From Thermoactinomyces vulgaris (lineage in GTDB: Bacteria > Bacillota > Bacilli > Thermoactinomycetales > Thermoactinomycetaceae): a stretch of DNA of 64,000 nt. Location of the stretch: positions 372,001 to 436,000 of the forward strand of contig NZ_REFP01000009.1 of assembly GCF_003688725.1 (NCBI RefSeq), read 5' to 3'. The translations under genes and the position numbers were made by a program. The notes below the pieces were generated by a model. The model had not been told where the DNA came from. It made no database searches and was given only the letters and a program-made list of their open reading frames with translations. This document shows, in pieces, positions 8,746 through 16,975 of the stretch. Every line of letters starts with the position of its first letter. Position 1 is the stretch's first letter.

Positions 8746-9094
8746 AGCAATGATGGTGAGAGCTTTCCCACCGGTGACGAGGGGATTCATGCGGATGACA
8801 GTGGTAAGGTCTTCTGCAGTGGGGATGGTGACGGTGAGGATGTCTGCAATCATGTTTGCTCTCACAATACCTCATATACCATTTAAGCATTTCCAATTCA
8901 TACTTATGGCAAATTTTAAGGTGGTGATACATGTGCCGGAGCCATCTGGGATCACAGGGGATTTCATGCATGGGCGGCATGCAGGGCATGGGCATGGGGT
9001 GTTCCGGCATCGGCGGCATGGGATATTCCGGCATGACCGGCGGTTGCGGTTCGGGCCTCGGCATGGGTTTTGCTGGTTTTTCCATAATGCACAC
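8744..9094 (-). CDS. His/Cys/Pro/Met-rich protein, possible spore coat protein
   Basis: 116 residues of striking composition: by my count 19 His and 9 Cys. The N-terminal third is a Pro-Met repeat (MPPMPEHPMPMPCMPPM), the middle a short helix (YELEMLKWYMRYC), and the C-terminal third His/Arg/Cys runs (HPHRHHPHC, SSHHHC). GTG 9094 sits six bases after AGG of GAAGGAAG; ATG 9085 is an alternative. Composition recalls CotD-like Bacillales spore coat proteins and metal-binding proteins; metal binding is likely from the residues, coat location is inference. The opposite strand is also open here but encodes Gly/Met repeats without a sensible start. Confidence 0.65.
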   Translation of the reverse strand: MCIMEKPAKPMPRPEPQPPVMPEYPMPPMPEHPMPMPCMPPMHEIPCDPRWLRHMYHHLKICHKYELEMLKWYMRYCESKHDCRHPHRHHPHCRRPYHCHPHESPRHRWESSHHHC

Positions 9095-9294
9095 TCACTT
9101 CCTTCTGTTCATGATGACAGTGTATCTTATGAATGACCAAGGGTGGATGTTCCAGAAAAAATGCCTAAAAAATTGTGAAATCCTTTTGGACTTATCGGGA
9201 ACAGGGAGGATTTGCATTTACCCGGAGCGGCCGTTGCGCTATAATGAGATGGACAAAAGCCTCGGATCCAACATCGGGGTCAGGAGGGAAAAAC

Positions 9295-10254
9295 ATGGAA
9301 GTCGTAAAAATCACACCGAGAGGATATTGTTACGGAGTGGTGGATGCCATGGTTTTGGCGCGCCAAGCCGCCCAAAACCTGGATCTGCCCCGTCCGATTT
9401 ATATATTGGGAATGATTGTTCACAACAGCCATGTTGTGGAAGCATTTGAAGACGAAGGCATTATTACCCTGGACGGAGCAAACCGGTTGGAGATTCTGGA
9501 GAAAATTGACAAAGGGACGGTCATTTTCACCGCACACGGGGTTTCTCCCGAAGTCCGCCGTCGCGCCCGGGAAAAGGGTTTGACGGTGGTGGATGCAACT
9601 TGTCCGGATGTGACGCGGACGCACGATCTGATCAGGGAAAAGACGGCTGCCGGATATGAAGTGATTTATATCGGCAAACAAGGCCATCCCGAGCCTGAAG
9701 GGGCCATGGGAGTGGCTCCCGGGAAGGTTCACTTGATTGAAAAAGAGGAAGATATTGACCGGCTCCAACTCAAAACGGACCGGTTGCTCGTCACCAACCA
9801 AACCACCATGAGCCAATGGGACACCAAGCATTTGATGGAAAAGGTCAAAGAACGGTTCCCGACGGCAGAGATCCACAATGAAATTTGTCTCGCCACGCAA
9901 TTGCGGCAAGAAGCCGTTGCGAAACAGGCGAAGGAAACGGATCTGGTTCTTGTTGTCGGAGATCCCCGCAGCAACAATTCCAACCGGCTGGCTCAGGTGG
10001 CCAAAGAGATCGCCGGCGTGGATGCGTACCGGATTGCGGATGTGACAGAAATCAATTTGGACTGGCTCAAAGGGAAAAAAGTGGTCGGCGTGACGGCGGG
10101 TGCGTCGACGCCAACACCGATCACCCGCGAAGTGATTCGCTTTTTGGAGCAGTTTGACGAAAATGATCCGAGTACCTGGGAACGCAAACAGGAAGTCAGC
10201 ATGAACAAAATTTTGCCGCCGGTGCGAAAGAAAAAGTTACAACCGAAAAAATAA
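9295..10254 (+). CDS. ispH: 4-hydroxy-3-methylbut-2-enyl diphosphate reductase
   Basis: Last enzyme of the MEP pathway, giving IPP and DMAPP. 319 residues, the usual length. The three iron-sulfur ligands are visible: Cys12 (GYCYGV), Cys103 (DATCPDVT) and Cys198 (NEICLAT). ATG 9295 follows CAGGAGGG; the frame is open further upstream but without family similarity. A TATAAT at 9240-9245 is a plausible -10 element, with no good -35. Monocistronic, ended by the hairpin just after its stop. Confidence 0.96.
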   Translation: MEVVKITPRGYCYGVVDAMVLARQAAQNLDLPRPIYILGMIVHNSHVVEAFEDEGIITLDGANRLEILEKIDKGTVIFTAHGVSPEVRRRAREKGLTVVDATCPDVTRTHDLIREKTAAGYEVIYIGKQGHPEPEGAMGVAPGKVHLIEKEEDIDRLQLKTDRLLVTNQTTMSQWDTKHLMEKVKERFPTAEIHNEICLATQLRQEAVAKQAKETDLVLVVGDPRSNNSNRLAQVAKEIAGVDAYRIADVTEINLDWLKGKKVVGVTAGASTPTPITREVIRFLEQFDENDPSTWERKQEVSMNKILPPVRKKKLQPKK

Positions 10255-10286
10255 CCGGAGACTTTCAAGTCCCGGTTTATTTTTCA
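10251..10286 (+). terminator. Terminator of ispH
   Basis: ATAACCGG...CCGGTTTAT stem with inner AGACTTTCAAGTC pairing, followed by TTTTTC; begins at the ispH stop codon. Confidence 0.75.
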
Positions 10287-10332
10287 CTCATTTCTTTATA
10301 CAATTCTGTCAATTTACAGACCTAAAAAAACA

Positions 10333-10497
10333 TTATTTTCGGGGATAGTGTGCGGCCATAAAATCATAGCATTGATTCATGGTGCCGCGAAATTCAATGC
10401 GATGATCCTTTTTCATCGGATTATACCAAGCGAAATAGTTATCTTCATGAATGATCGATGGCGGGAGTTTTTCTGAATCGCGGACGACATAATACAT
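10333..10497 (-). CDS. Small conserved-looking protein of unknown function (54 aa)
   Basis: ATG 10497 follows AGGAGGTG by nine bases, a near-perfect ribosome site, and the frame runs 54 codons to TAA. The product is soluble, aromatic-rich and mixed-charge (MYYVVRDSEKLPPSIIHE; FAWYNPMKKDHRIEFRG), with a single Cys. It could be a small beta-rich protein. It lies 53 bases downstream of the yfhH stop on the same strand and may share its transcript. No family recognised. Confidence 0.72.
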   Translation of the reverse strand: MYYVVRDSEKLPPSIIHEDNYFAWYNPMKKDHRIEFRGTMNQCYDFMAAHYPRK

Positions 10498-10550
10498 TTT
10501 CGAACACACCTCCTAGTTGTATTATGTCCAATACAAATAAAAATTAACCA

Positions 10551-10877
10551 TCATTTAACAGAACGGCGGGATACCGGTTTTTCCAACAAAGCCAAAGGAA
10601 CGGCTGTTTTTTCACCGGAATGTTCCCAATTTCCCCAAGCCATCACTCCGTTCAGATATTCGACATAAAAAGGAATGTTTTTTCCTTCCACTTGATACCA
10701 ACAGGAAGTTTGGACAGTTGAGGAATCGATCAGGTATGAACGCGCAAGATTGATTTTTTGTTCCAAAATGGCAAGTTGTGTATCCAAACCTTGGTCTTTT
10801 GCTTTTTGTTTTTCCCGGTTCAGGCGCTCAATTTCCATCTCAAGAGCATCTTTGGACATTTGGCTGAAACGTTGCAT
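10551..10877 (-). CDS. yfhH: YfhH-like protein (DUF1811)
   Basis: 108 residues: an N-terminal amphipathic helix pair (RFSQMSKDALEMEIERLNRE, LAILEQKINLARSYLID) and a C-terminal SH3-like strand region (FYVEYLNGVMAWGNW), the pattern of the DUF1811/YfhH family of Bacillales. Function unknown; in B. subtilis yfhH lies beside recX. AAAAAAGGAGGATACG precedes the ATG. Divergent from the metalloenzyme gene. Confidence 0.82.
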   Translation of the reverse strand: MQRFSQMSKDALEMEIERLNREKQKAKDQGLDTQLAILEQKINLARSYLIDSSTVQTSCWYQVEGKNIPFYVEYLNGVMAWGNWEHSGEKTAVPLALLEKPVSRRSVK

Positions 10878-10959
10878 CGTATCCTCCTTTTTTGCAATAC
10901 TCCTTTTTATTGTACCGGGAGGCCGGGATGAAAAACAACCTGGAGGACACAGACGGGGG

Positions 10960-11898
10960 GTGGGGAAGATCGCTGTTGTGCTGCTGTTTATTGACGGGGT
11001 GGGCTTGGGAGAGATGGCTGATCACAATCCCTGGGTGACGTATCCGACTCCTTGCATCCGTCAGTTGCTAGGCGGAATGCCGTTGGTGAGGGAAGCGGCC
11101 GGCCGCCATGGTCCGGATCTTCTTCTGCTCGAGACCGATGCCTGTCTGGGCGTGGAGGGGCTTCCGCAGAGTGCCACGGGCCAGGCGACGATCTTTACGG
11201 GAAAAAATGCAGCCCGTGAGATGGGAAAACACATGAGCGGGTTGCCGTTTCGAAGGTTGCGTGAATGGGTGAAAAAAGACAATATCTACTTACAGTTTGA
11301 AAAAAAAGGATGGAAAGCGACCTTTGCCAATGCGTACACCAAAGAGTATTTTGAACGTCCTGCCACCAAGCGCGGATGGGTGTCGGTCACCACGGCAACG
11401 ATCCAATCCAGCGGGGAGCCGGTTCGGTTTTTCCCGGAATTGGTGGAAGGCAAAGCGGTGTATCATGACATTACCCGGACCATCCTGAAAAAATCAGGGA
11501 CGGATGTGGAGGAAATCACGCCGGAGCAGGCTGCCCGCCACCTTTGGTCGATAGCCAGCGGTTATGATTTGGTTGTCCATGAGTTCTTCTTGAGTGACCG
11601 GGCCGGCCACAAACAGGATCCCTGGTTGCTTCAATATGTGACGCACCATTATGATCGTTTTTTGGGGGAACTTGCGCGGTTGAAAGGGCCGGAGGATACG
11701 ATAGTATTGGTCAGCGATCATGGAAACAGCGAAGATTTGCGGGTGAAAACCCATACCGCCAACCCGGTCCCCACCCTGGTGATCGGGGATATTGACGCAT
11801 TCTCGGAGGTTGACACGGGAGCGTGGGATTTAACGGGCATTGTTCCGCTGTTGCATCGGATCGTGTCCAGAAATAAAAATGAGGTAAAGGATCGGTGA
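10960..11898 (+). CDS. Alkaline-phosphatase-superfamily metalloenzyme (phosphopentomutase/iPGM-like fold)
   Basis: 312 residues. Metal-binding signatures of the superfamily are present: LLFIDGVGLG at the N-terminus, the nucleophile region GQATIFTGKNA, HEFFLSDRAGHKQD, and VSDHGNSED near residue 250. The fold catalyses phosphate or sulfate transfer with two divalent metals; the true substrate is not evident. Start GTG 10960 is favoured, with GGAGG 14 bases upstream and a G-rich run before it; no in-frame ATG is nearby. Followed, with coupled translation, by a small unknown gene. Confidence 0.8.
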   Translation: MGKIAVVLLFIDGVGLGEMADHNPWVTYPTPCIRQLLGGMPLVREAAGRHGPDLLLLETDACLGVEGLPQSATGQATIFTGKNAAREMGKHMSGLPFRRLREWVKKDNIYLQFEKKGWKATFANAYTKEYFERPATKRGWVSVTTATIQSSGEPVRFFPELVEGKAVYHDITRTILKKSGTDVEEITPEQAARHLWSIASGYDLVVHEFFLSDRAGHKQDPWLLQYVTHHYDRFLGELARLKGPEDTIVLVSDHGNSEDLRVKTHTANPVPTLVIGDIDAFSEVDTGAWDLTGIVPLLHRIVSRNKNEVKDR

Positions 11899-11900
11899 TT

Positions 11901-12293
11901 ATGAGTTCAAGATATATACCACAGGTGACAGAAGCAGCCATTCCGGAGGACGGAGGATGGACCGAACTCCGTGCGGATGAAACGGATACGTTGGTGTTGT
12001 CCATTCCGGAGTGGGCCGGCGATGTCAAGCAATCGGAGGAAGCGGATGAATATGTCTGGATGTACGACCGCGGCAATGATGCTTACCTCTTTTGTTTCCG
12101 GTTGAAGGGGAAGCGGGAATATGCAGTTGCGTTTCCGAGGGAACATGCCGGGATCCTGCTGAAAGACAAACGTGCTTATGCGCCCTTTCATTTGTTGATC
12201 ACCAGTCAACCTTTGTCGGGTTCCGATTCGTTGGATCCTTGCTTTTTGTTTCGGAATATCGAATTAAAAAGGCATCCCCAAGCCGGATGGTGA
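11901..12293 (+). CDS. Protein of unknown function, coupled to the metalloenzyme gene
   Basis: 130 residues, acidic, beta-rich (DTLVLSIPEW, DEYVWMYDRGNDAYLFCFRL), no membrane segments. ATG 11901 has AAAGGA nine bases upstream, which lies inside the end of the previous gene; a GTG six bases earlier overlaps that gene's TGA. Coupling suggests a partner of the metalloenzyme. Family not recognised. Confidence 0.72.
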   Translation: MSSRYIPQVTEAAIPEDGGWTELRADETDTLVLSIPEWAGDVKQSEEADEYVWMYDRGNDAYLFCFRLKGKREYAVAFPREHAGILLKDKRAYAPFHLLITSQPLSGSDSLDPCFLFRNIELKRHPQAGW

Positions 12294-12298
12294 AGAAG

Positions 12299-12340
12299 AC
12301 AAAAATCCCCTTTTTTTCTTTGAAAAGAAGGGGATTTTTT
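12299..12340. terminator. Bidirectional terminator between convergent genes
   Basis: AAAAATCCCCTT and AAGGGGATTTTTT flank a short loop, with T-rich tails on both strands. Serves the plus-strand unit ending at 12293 and the minus-strand gene ending at 12346. Confidence 0.85.
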
Positions 12341-12345
12341 ATGTT

Positions 12346-12531
12346 TCAGCCATCGTCCATGTTGTAGATGTATTCTTGCCGAAGATGGTCGTCGTCTTCC
12401 TTTTCTTGTTCGCTTTTGAGACGGTCCAATAATTTTTTATATTCATCGGCTCTTGTATAAGGCGGTTCGGTTTCCAACACCTTGGTTAGAGCCCGGATGA
12501 CGATGCCGCGTTCTTTGGGTGTCAGGTACAT
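12346..12531 (-). CDS. Small helical protein of unknown function (61 aa)
   Basis: 61 residues, starts MYLTPKERGIVIRALTKVLE and continues with a highly charged helix rich in Lys, Glu and Asp. CCAGGGGGTTTC gives a ribosome site about nine bases before the ATG. It looks like a short helical-hairpin protein. No domain recognised; independent unit with its own terminator. Confidence 0.7.
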   Translation of the reverse strand: MYLTPKERGIVIRALTKVLETEPPYTRADEYKKLLDRLKSEQEKEDDDHLRQEYIYNMDDG

Positions 12532-12776
12532 AAAAGAAACCCCCTGGATTTAGGGTAATCAACATCTAAATTATATCCTACCCGCATTAAATAAAAATTA
12601 CACGACGGATCTCCCTTTTTTGTGTTGATTTTATGTCCAATTGACATGAAACCGGGAAAAAGCCGTTTGTATTTCAGAAGACAGGGTAAAAGTTACTGAT
12701 GATAATATCGGGCAGCTTGGCAAAAGCTAAGGACAGCGGAGTTGCAGAAAGAAAGATGATGGAGGAGAGTAGTTGA

Positions 12777-13607
12777 ATGAAAACCACTCAAACCACTCCA
12801 CATAATGTATCTTATGAAGTGGATGAATTTAATAGTCGCATTAAATTGATCCAATACAGCCGGTACGATGTGGAGTCCCTGTTGAAACACCTGGAAGAAT
12901 TGGCCAAGGAAAAGGATATCGGTAAAGTGATGATTTATGCAAACCCTGAGGATATCTCCTTTTTTGAGAAGCTCGGGTTTCAAAGAGAAGGAGAAATCAG
13001 CGGTTTTTTCCAAGGAAATCCGGCTTGTATTTTGTCCCGCTTTCTGGAAGAGGACCGCGCGCATAAAAAAGATGAGGAGAAAAAAGATCAAATTGTGGAG
13101 ATGGCAGAGCAGGCCGAAGCCATTAAAGAGCGTCCGCGTTTGGATCCAAAGTATCAATTGCGCCATGCCGTGAAAGAAGATGCCGAGGCTTTGGCGAAGT
13201 TGTATCAGCTGGTTTTTGAAACGTATCCCACCCCCATTCATGATCCGGATTTTATCCGCCAGTGCATGGACCAGGATGTCTACTTCACGGTGGTAACCGA
13301 AGGGGATCAGATTGTCAGCTCGGCATCGGCTGATGTTTTTCCGCATTTTCAATGTGCGGAAATCACTGATTGCGCCACTCACCCGGATCATCGGGGAAAC
13401 GGACTGTTAAGTGCCATTATTTATGATCTGGAATTAAGAATGAAAGAAAAAGGGATCCCTCATCTGTTTTCATTGACCCGGGCGGTTTCGACGGGAATGA
13501 ATATGGTGATCGCCAAGCTGGGTTTTGAATATAAAGGACGATTGATTCAAAACAGCCAGATCTCCGGGGATTTTGAAGATATGAATATCTGGGTGAAAAA
13601 GTTGTAA
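12777..13607 (+). CDS. ablB: Beta-lysine N6-acetyltransferase-like GNAT protein
   Basis: 276 residues of the AblB/YodP type: an N-terminal GNAT-like half (ISFFEKLGFQREGEISGFF) and a C-terminal GNAT with acetyl-CoA loop (HPDHRGNGLLSAIIY, near 205-220). The family acetylates beta-lysine made by lysine 2,3-aminomutase, producing the osmolyte N-acetyl-beta-lysine or, in Bacillus, serving lysine breakdown. GGAGGAGAG precedes the ATG. No ablA/kodA-type aminomutase gene adjoins it, so it is either unlinked or has another substrate. Ends at a strong terminator. Confidence 0.85.
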   Translation: MKTTQTTPHNVSYEVDEFNSRIKLIQYSRYDVESLLKHLEELAKEKDIGKVMIYANPEDISFFEKLGFQREGEISGFFQGNPACILSRFLEEDRAHKKDEEKKDQIVEMAEQAEAIKERPRLDPKYQLRHAVKEDAEALAKLYQLVFETYPTPIHDPDFIRQCMDQDVYFTVVTEGDQIVSSASADVFPHFQCAEITDCATHPDHRGNGLLSAIIYDLELRMKEKGIPHLFSLTRAVSTGMNMVIAKLGFEYKGRLIQNSQISGDFEDMNIWVKKL

Positions 13608-13637
13608 AAAGGCGGGCGTTGGCAAGAAGGAAATTAA

Positions 13638-13662
13638 AGCGGGACCGGATCCCGCTTTTTTT
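13638..13662 (+). terminator. Terminator of ablB
   Basis: AGCGGGA / TCCCGCT stem with CCGGA loop and a run of seven T residues. Confidence 0.9.
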
Positions 13663-13854
13663 AACAAATGCTCCGGCAATGATTGGCCGTGGATGAGACA
13701 CAGAAAACCTGGATGGACAGGTTCGTTGCAGGATGATTCGGATGATTCGAAATATTGGTTTTAAACTTTTTAAAAAGATCGCAGTGAAAGGGAATTTCGG
13801 TTAAAATAACTATTGAAGTTGTATACAGATTGTGTTAAGTTAATCACTGTGACA

Positions 13855-13985
13855 TTGAGCTAGTAGGATCCAGGATTCACTTAAAGGGTTGGGACCTCAC
13901 TGGACTAACCTTCCCCCGTGGTGAACAAGCAGATCCTAGCGGAATTTGGCTCACACCAACTTTTTGCTAGGAAGGGGGCCGAAAG
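13855..13985 (+). promoter_or_regulatory. Candidate structured leader RNA controlling speD translation
   Basis: The leader can form an outer helix pairing TAGGATC (13864-13870) with GATCCTA (13932-13938), enclosing TTCAC/GTGAA (13876-13880/13921-13925) and AGGGTT/AACCTT (13885-13890/13907-13912). Alternatively TCCTAGC (13934-13940) pairs perfectly with GCTAGGA (13966-13972), which covers the start of the speD ribosome site AGGAAGGGGG, with TTGG/CCAA inside. The two helices share the same strand, so they exclude each other, as in a translational riboswitch. No terminator is present. I do not match it to a named RNA family; the ligand (SAM, polyamine or other) is unknown. Confidence 0.55.
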
Positions 13986-13987
13986 AG

Positions 13988-14398
13988 ATGGAATTTTCTA
14001 CTTTCGGAAGACATGTAGCCATGGATGCATGGGGTGTTGATTTCGATCTGCTGAATGATGTCCAGCGTTTGGAGGAACACTTGAAAGATGCGGCAAAAGC
14101 CTGCGGAGCAACCGTTTTGTCCGTCCAATCGCATCAGTTTGAACCTCAAGGGGCCACTGTTTTAGTGTTGCTCTCAGAGAGTCATCTGTCCATTCACACG
14201 TATCCGGAAAAAGGGTTTGCCGCTTTGGATTGTTATACTTGCGGTCATACCGTTGATCCCATGATTGCCATTGAGCACATGTTCAATGTATTAAAACCCT
14301 CCCAAGCCTATCACAAAATGCTTCGGAGAGGTGTTAGGCCTATTGAGGTTGTCCAACCAGAACCAGCAATACGACCGATGAAAAAAATGACGGTTTAA
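13988..14398 (+). CDS. speD: S-adenosylmethionine decarboxylase proenzyme
   Basis: Decarboxylates SAM to supply aminopropyl groups for spermidine. 136 residues, the short prokaryotic class 1B form. Self-cleavage should occur between Glu64 and Ser65 (LLSESHLSIH), Ser65 becoming the pyruvoyl cofactor; Cys82 and Cys85 (DCYTCG) include the catalytic Cys. ATG 13988 is nine bases after the AGGAAGGGGG ribosome site. The frame opens further upstream inside the leader RNA, but that extension has no family counterpart. No speE gene adjoins it. Confidence 0.95.
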   Translation: MEFSTFGRHVAMDAWGVDFDLLNDVQRLEEHLKDAAKACGATVLSVQSHQFEPQGATVLVLLSESHLSIHTYPEKGFAALDCYTCGHTVDPMIAIEHMFNVLKPSQAYHKMLRRGVRPIEVVQPEPAIRPMKKMTV

Positions 14399-14411
14399 AT
14401 AAGGAACGGTG

Positions 14412-14443
14412 GGAATCCAAAAGCATGTTTTGGATTCCTTTTT
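14412..14443 (+). terminator. First terminator after speD
   Basis: GGAATCCAAAA / TTTTGGATTCC stem with GCATG loop and T-rich tail. Confidence 0.85.
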
Positions 14444-14449
14444 CATTTA

Positions 14450-14484
14450 AAAAAAGCCGAAGAACATGTTCTTCGGCTTTTTTT
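14450..14484. terminator. Bidirectional terminator between speD and ptsI
   Basis: Near-perfect palindrome: AAAAAAAGCCGAAGAACATG continues into its mirror, ending GGCTTTTTTT. Works on both strands for the convergent speD and ptsI units. Confidence 0.93.
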
Positions 14485-14489
14485 CGTCT

Positions 14490-16205
14490 TTATGATTTTT
14501 GTTCTTGGATGAACCGGCGGACTTGATCCCCGTCTTTTTGGTTCAACAGTCCCGCCGCCAATTTTTTGGCTTTTTCCGAATCGGTTTGGCGGACTTTTTG
14601 TTTCACTTCCGGAATGGTTCCTGCACTCATGGACAATTCGTGCAGGCCGAGTCCGACCAACGCTTCTGTCATGGCGGTGTCACCTGCCAATTCCCCGCAC
14701 ATGCCGACAACGATTCCGGCTTTTTCCGCGGCGTCACAGGTCATTTTGACCAGGCGCAACACTGCCGGATGTGCGGCATCATACAAATGAGCCACTTTCT
14801 CGTTGCCCCGGTCTGCCGCCAGGGTGTATTGGGTGAGGTCGTTGGTTCCAATGCTCATGAAATCCACTTCCGGCGCAAGTAGATCCGCATTGATGGCGGC
14901 TGCCGGAATTTCCACCATGATGCCGACGGGAATGTTTTCTGCGAAGGAAATGCCTTCGTTTTTCAGTTCATTTTTGCACTCATCCAGCAGCGCTTTGGCT
15001 TGGCGGATTTCGGCGAGGTTTTCGATCATCGGGAACATGATCCACAGATTTCCGTGGGTGCTTGCCCGGAGCAGTGCACGCAATTGAGTTTTGAAGATGT
15101 CCGGGTTGGAAAGACAGAAACGGATCGCCCGGTGTCCCAAGAACGGGTTTTCTTCTTTGGGTAATTCGGCATAAGGCAAGTCTTTGTCGCCGCCGATATC
15201 CAAAGTCCGGATGACCACGGGGCGGTCGCCAAACGCTTTCAAAACTTTTGCATAAGCGTCATATTGTTCTTCCTCGTCAGGCCAGTGGTCATTTTCCAGA
15301 TAAAGAAACTCGGTTCTGAACAAACCGACCCCTTCGGCATGGTTTTTCAGGGCGATTTCCACATCATTTAAACTTCCGATGTTGGCGAAAACCTGAATCC
15401 GTTTTCCATCAGCTGTATAAGCATCGGCTTTTGCTTCTTTCAATGCTTGCTCGCGTGCTTCGTTTTGTTTTTTGATCTGTTGGCGGATCGCTGCTTCGGT
15501 TTCTTTGTCCGGGTTGATTTGGATGGTTCCCTGATCCCCGTCCAACACAATGATGTCGCCGTCTTCAATTTGACGAATGGCCTCACCCAGTCCCAATACG
15601 GCCGGAATGCCCAAAGTCCGGGCCATGATGGCGGCATGGGCGGTTTTGCTTCCGCGTTCGGTCACCATCCCGCTGATTCCTTCCGGGAATTGGGCCGTGT
15701 CGGAAGGAGTCAATTCTTCCGCGATGACAACATGCCCCGGTTTTAACAAGGAAGGATCAAAAGGTTGTTTGCCGGATAAAATCAACAACAAACGGGTTCC
15801 GACATCACGAATGTCGTCGGCACGGGCTTGCATGTATTCGTCATCGAGCGAAGCCATTAACTGGCTCATTTCATCGGTGACTTCCTGGCAAATGGATTCC
15901 GCGTTTTGTTTTTTGCTTTGAATCCGGTTTTTCATTTCTCCCGTAAAACCGGGATCGTCCAAGAAGGCGAGGTGTGCATCAAAAACAGCGGCCTCTTCGT
16001 CACTCATCCGCCGGGAAGCGATCGAACGCAGCTCCTGGATTTGTTCCCTGGCTTGTTCAATCGCTTGATTTAACTTTTCCACTTCGGCATCGGTATCGGA
16101 GATGGAGCGTGTTTCCACAACCGGTTTTTCTTTGCGCCACCAAATGGCCTGTCCGATATTTAACCCCGGTGCAGCCCCCACTCCCTTGATGTGTTGGCTC
16201 AACAT
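14490..16205 (-). CDS. ptsI: Phosphoenolpyruvate-protein phosphotransferase (enzyme I of the PTS)
   Basis: Takes phosphate from PEP and passes it to HPr. 571 residues, full length. The phosphorylated His190 lies in GSKTAHAAIM (the family usually has GGRTSH, so the flanks vary here); the PEP-binding barrel shows RTEFLY, FRTLDIGGDKDLPY-like motifs and the catalytic Cys in GMCGELAGD. AAGGAGGG precedes the ATG. Third gene of the EIIB-HPr-EI operon, 15 bases after ptsH, and so probably under the sigma-54 promoter upstream of the EIIB gene. Confidence 0.96.
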   Translation of the reverse strand: MLSQHIKGVGAAPGLNIGQAIWWRKEKPVVETRSISDTDAEVEKLNQAIEQAREQIQELRSIASRRMSDEEAAVFDAHLAFLDDPGFTGEMKNRIQSKKQNAESICQEVTDEMSQLMASLDDEYMQARADDIRDVGTRLLLILSGKQPFDPSLLKPGHVVIAEELTPSDTAQFPEGISGMVTERGSKTAHAAIMARTLGIPAVLGLGEAIRQIEDGDIIVLDGDQGTIQINPDKETEAAIRQQIKKQNEAREQALKEAKADAYTADGKRIQVFANIGSLNDVEIALKNHAEGVGLFRTEFLYLENDHWPDEEEQYDAYAKVLKAFGDRPVVIRTLDIGGDKDLPYAELPKEENPFLGHRAIRFCLSNPDIFKTQLRALLRASTHGNLWIMFPMIENLAEIRQAKALLDECKNELKNEGISFAENIPVGIMVEIPAAAINADLLAPEVDFMSIGTNDLTQYTLAADRGNEKVAHLYDAAHPAVLRLVKMTCDAAEKAGIVVGMCGELAGDTAMTEALVGLGLHELSMSAGTIPEVKQKVRQTDSEKAKKLAAGLLNQKDGDQVRRFIQEQKS

Positions 16206-16220
16206 GAACCCTCCTTAAAG

Positions 16221-16481
16221 TTAAGCGTTGAGTTGTTCGATAAATTGTGCCAATTGGTTTACGGCTTCTTCAGCGTCTTCTCCTTCAGCCTGAATGACGA
16301 TTTCATCATTTTGTTTGGCTGCGAGCGACATGACCCCCAATAAGCTTTTGGCATCCACTTCTTTTCCGTCTTTCACCAATTGGACTTTGCTGGAAAATTT
16401 TCCGGCTTCTTTCACCAAAAGTGCTGCCGGACGGGCATGCAAACCGCTTGGATTGGTAATGGTTACTTTCTTTTGAGCCAT
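16221..16481 (-). CDS. ptsH: Phosphocarrier protein HPr
   Basis: 86 residues. His15 (GLHARPA) is the phosphate carrier; Ser46 (AKSLLGVMS) is the site for HPr kinase in Gram-positive bacteria, so catabolite-repression signalling is expected. Start ATG 16481 gives MAQKKVTITN and follows AAAGGAAC; the upstream frame extension is spurious. Sits between the EIIB gene and ptsI on the same strand. Confidence 0.96.
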   Translation of the reverse strand: MAQKKVTITNPSGLHARPAALLVKEAGKFSSKVQLVKDGKEVDAKSLLGVMSLAAKQNDEIVIQAEGEDAEEAVNQLAQFIEQLNA

Positions 16482-16557
16482 GTGACATGTTCCTTTCTTT
16501 TTATCATTTTGGATTTTGACTGGCATATCGTGTACAAGGTGGAAAGGATGACAACCT

Positions 16558-16899
16558 TTATTCTGTCCCATGCAATGAACGGTAAGTGGATAAAAGCAAT
16601 GCCGCCTGTTTTAGCAACTGATCTCCGTTCATCGTGGCAAAAGCAACCGGGTCGACTTGCGCAAACGGTTTTCGATGGGCTTTTGCGACCGGTTCGATCT
16701 CGTTTCGGAGATGGCTGATTTGGGGTTCGATCATGATGAGATCTGCAGATTGGAGATGTTCGCTCCAATCTTTGACGCCGACTGCTTTTGCCCTTAAAGC
16801 AATCCCCTTTTGGGAAGCTGCTTCATTGATTTTCTGGCACAATACACTGGAAGTTGCCCCCCAGCTGCAAATGACGAGCAGGCGGATAGTGTGGTTCAT
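16558..16899 (-). CDS. PTS EIIB component, lactose/cellobiose type, orphan
   Basis: 113 residues. The phosphorylatable Cys is in the N-terminal P-loop VICSWGATSSVLCQKI, matching the CSxGxSS signature of the IIB Lac/Chb family; the rest is an alternating Rossmann-like fold (DLIMIEPQI). GGAGG precedes ATG 16899. No EIIA or EIIC gene adjoins it; instead it is first in an operon with ptsH and ptsI. It could be a phospho-signalling input to the LevR-type regulator encoded upstream rather than part of a transporter, but that is inference. Confidence 0.82.
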   Translation of the reverse strand: MNHTIRLLVICSWGATSSVLCQKINEAASQKGIALRAKAVGVKDWSEHLQSADLIMIEPQISHLRNEIEPVAKAHRKPFAQVDPVAFATMNGDQLLKQAALLLSTYRSLHGTE

Positions 16900-16975
16900 T
16901 TCATTCCTCCGCTTCTGACAGAAACGATTTTCCACCTTGGTTTTAGTAATAAAAAATAATGCCATTTCATTTTAA

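Noticed and set aside
13884-13920. T-box-like GGGTTGGGACC in the speD leader
   Set aside because: Lacks the full T-box sequence and any terminator/antiterminator pair, and speD is not a usual T-box target.
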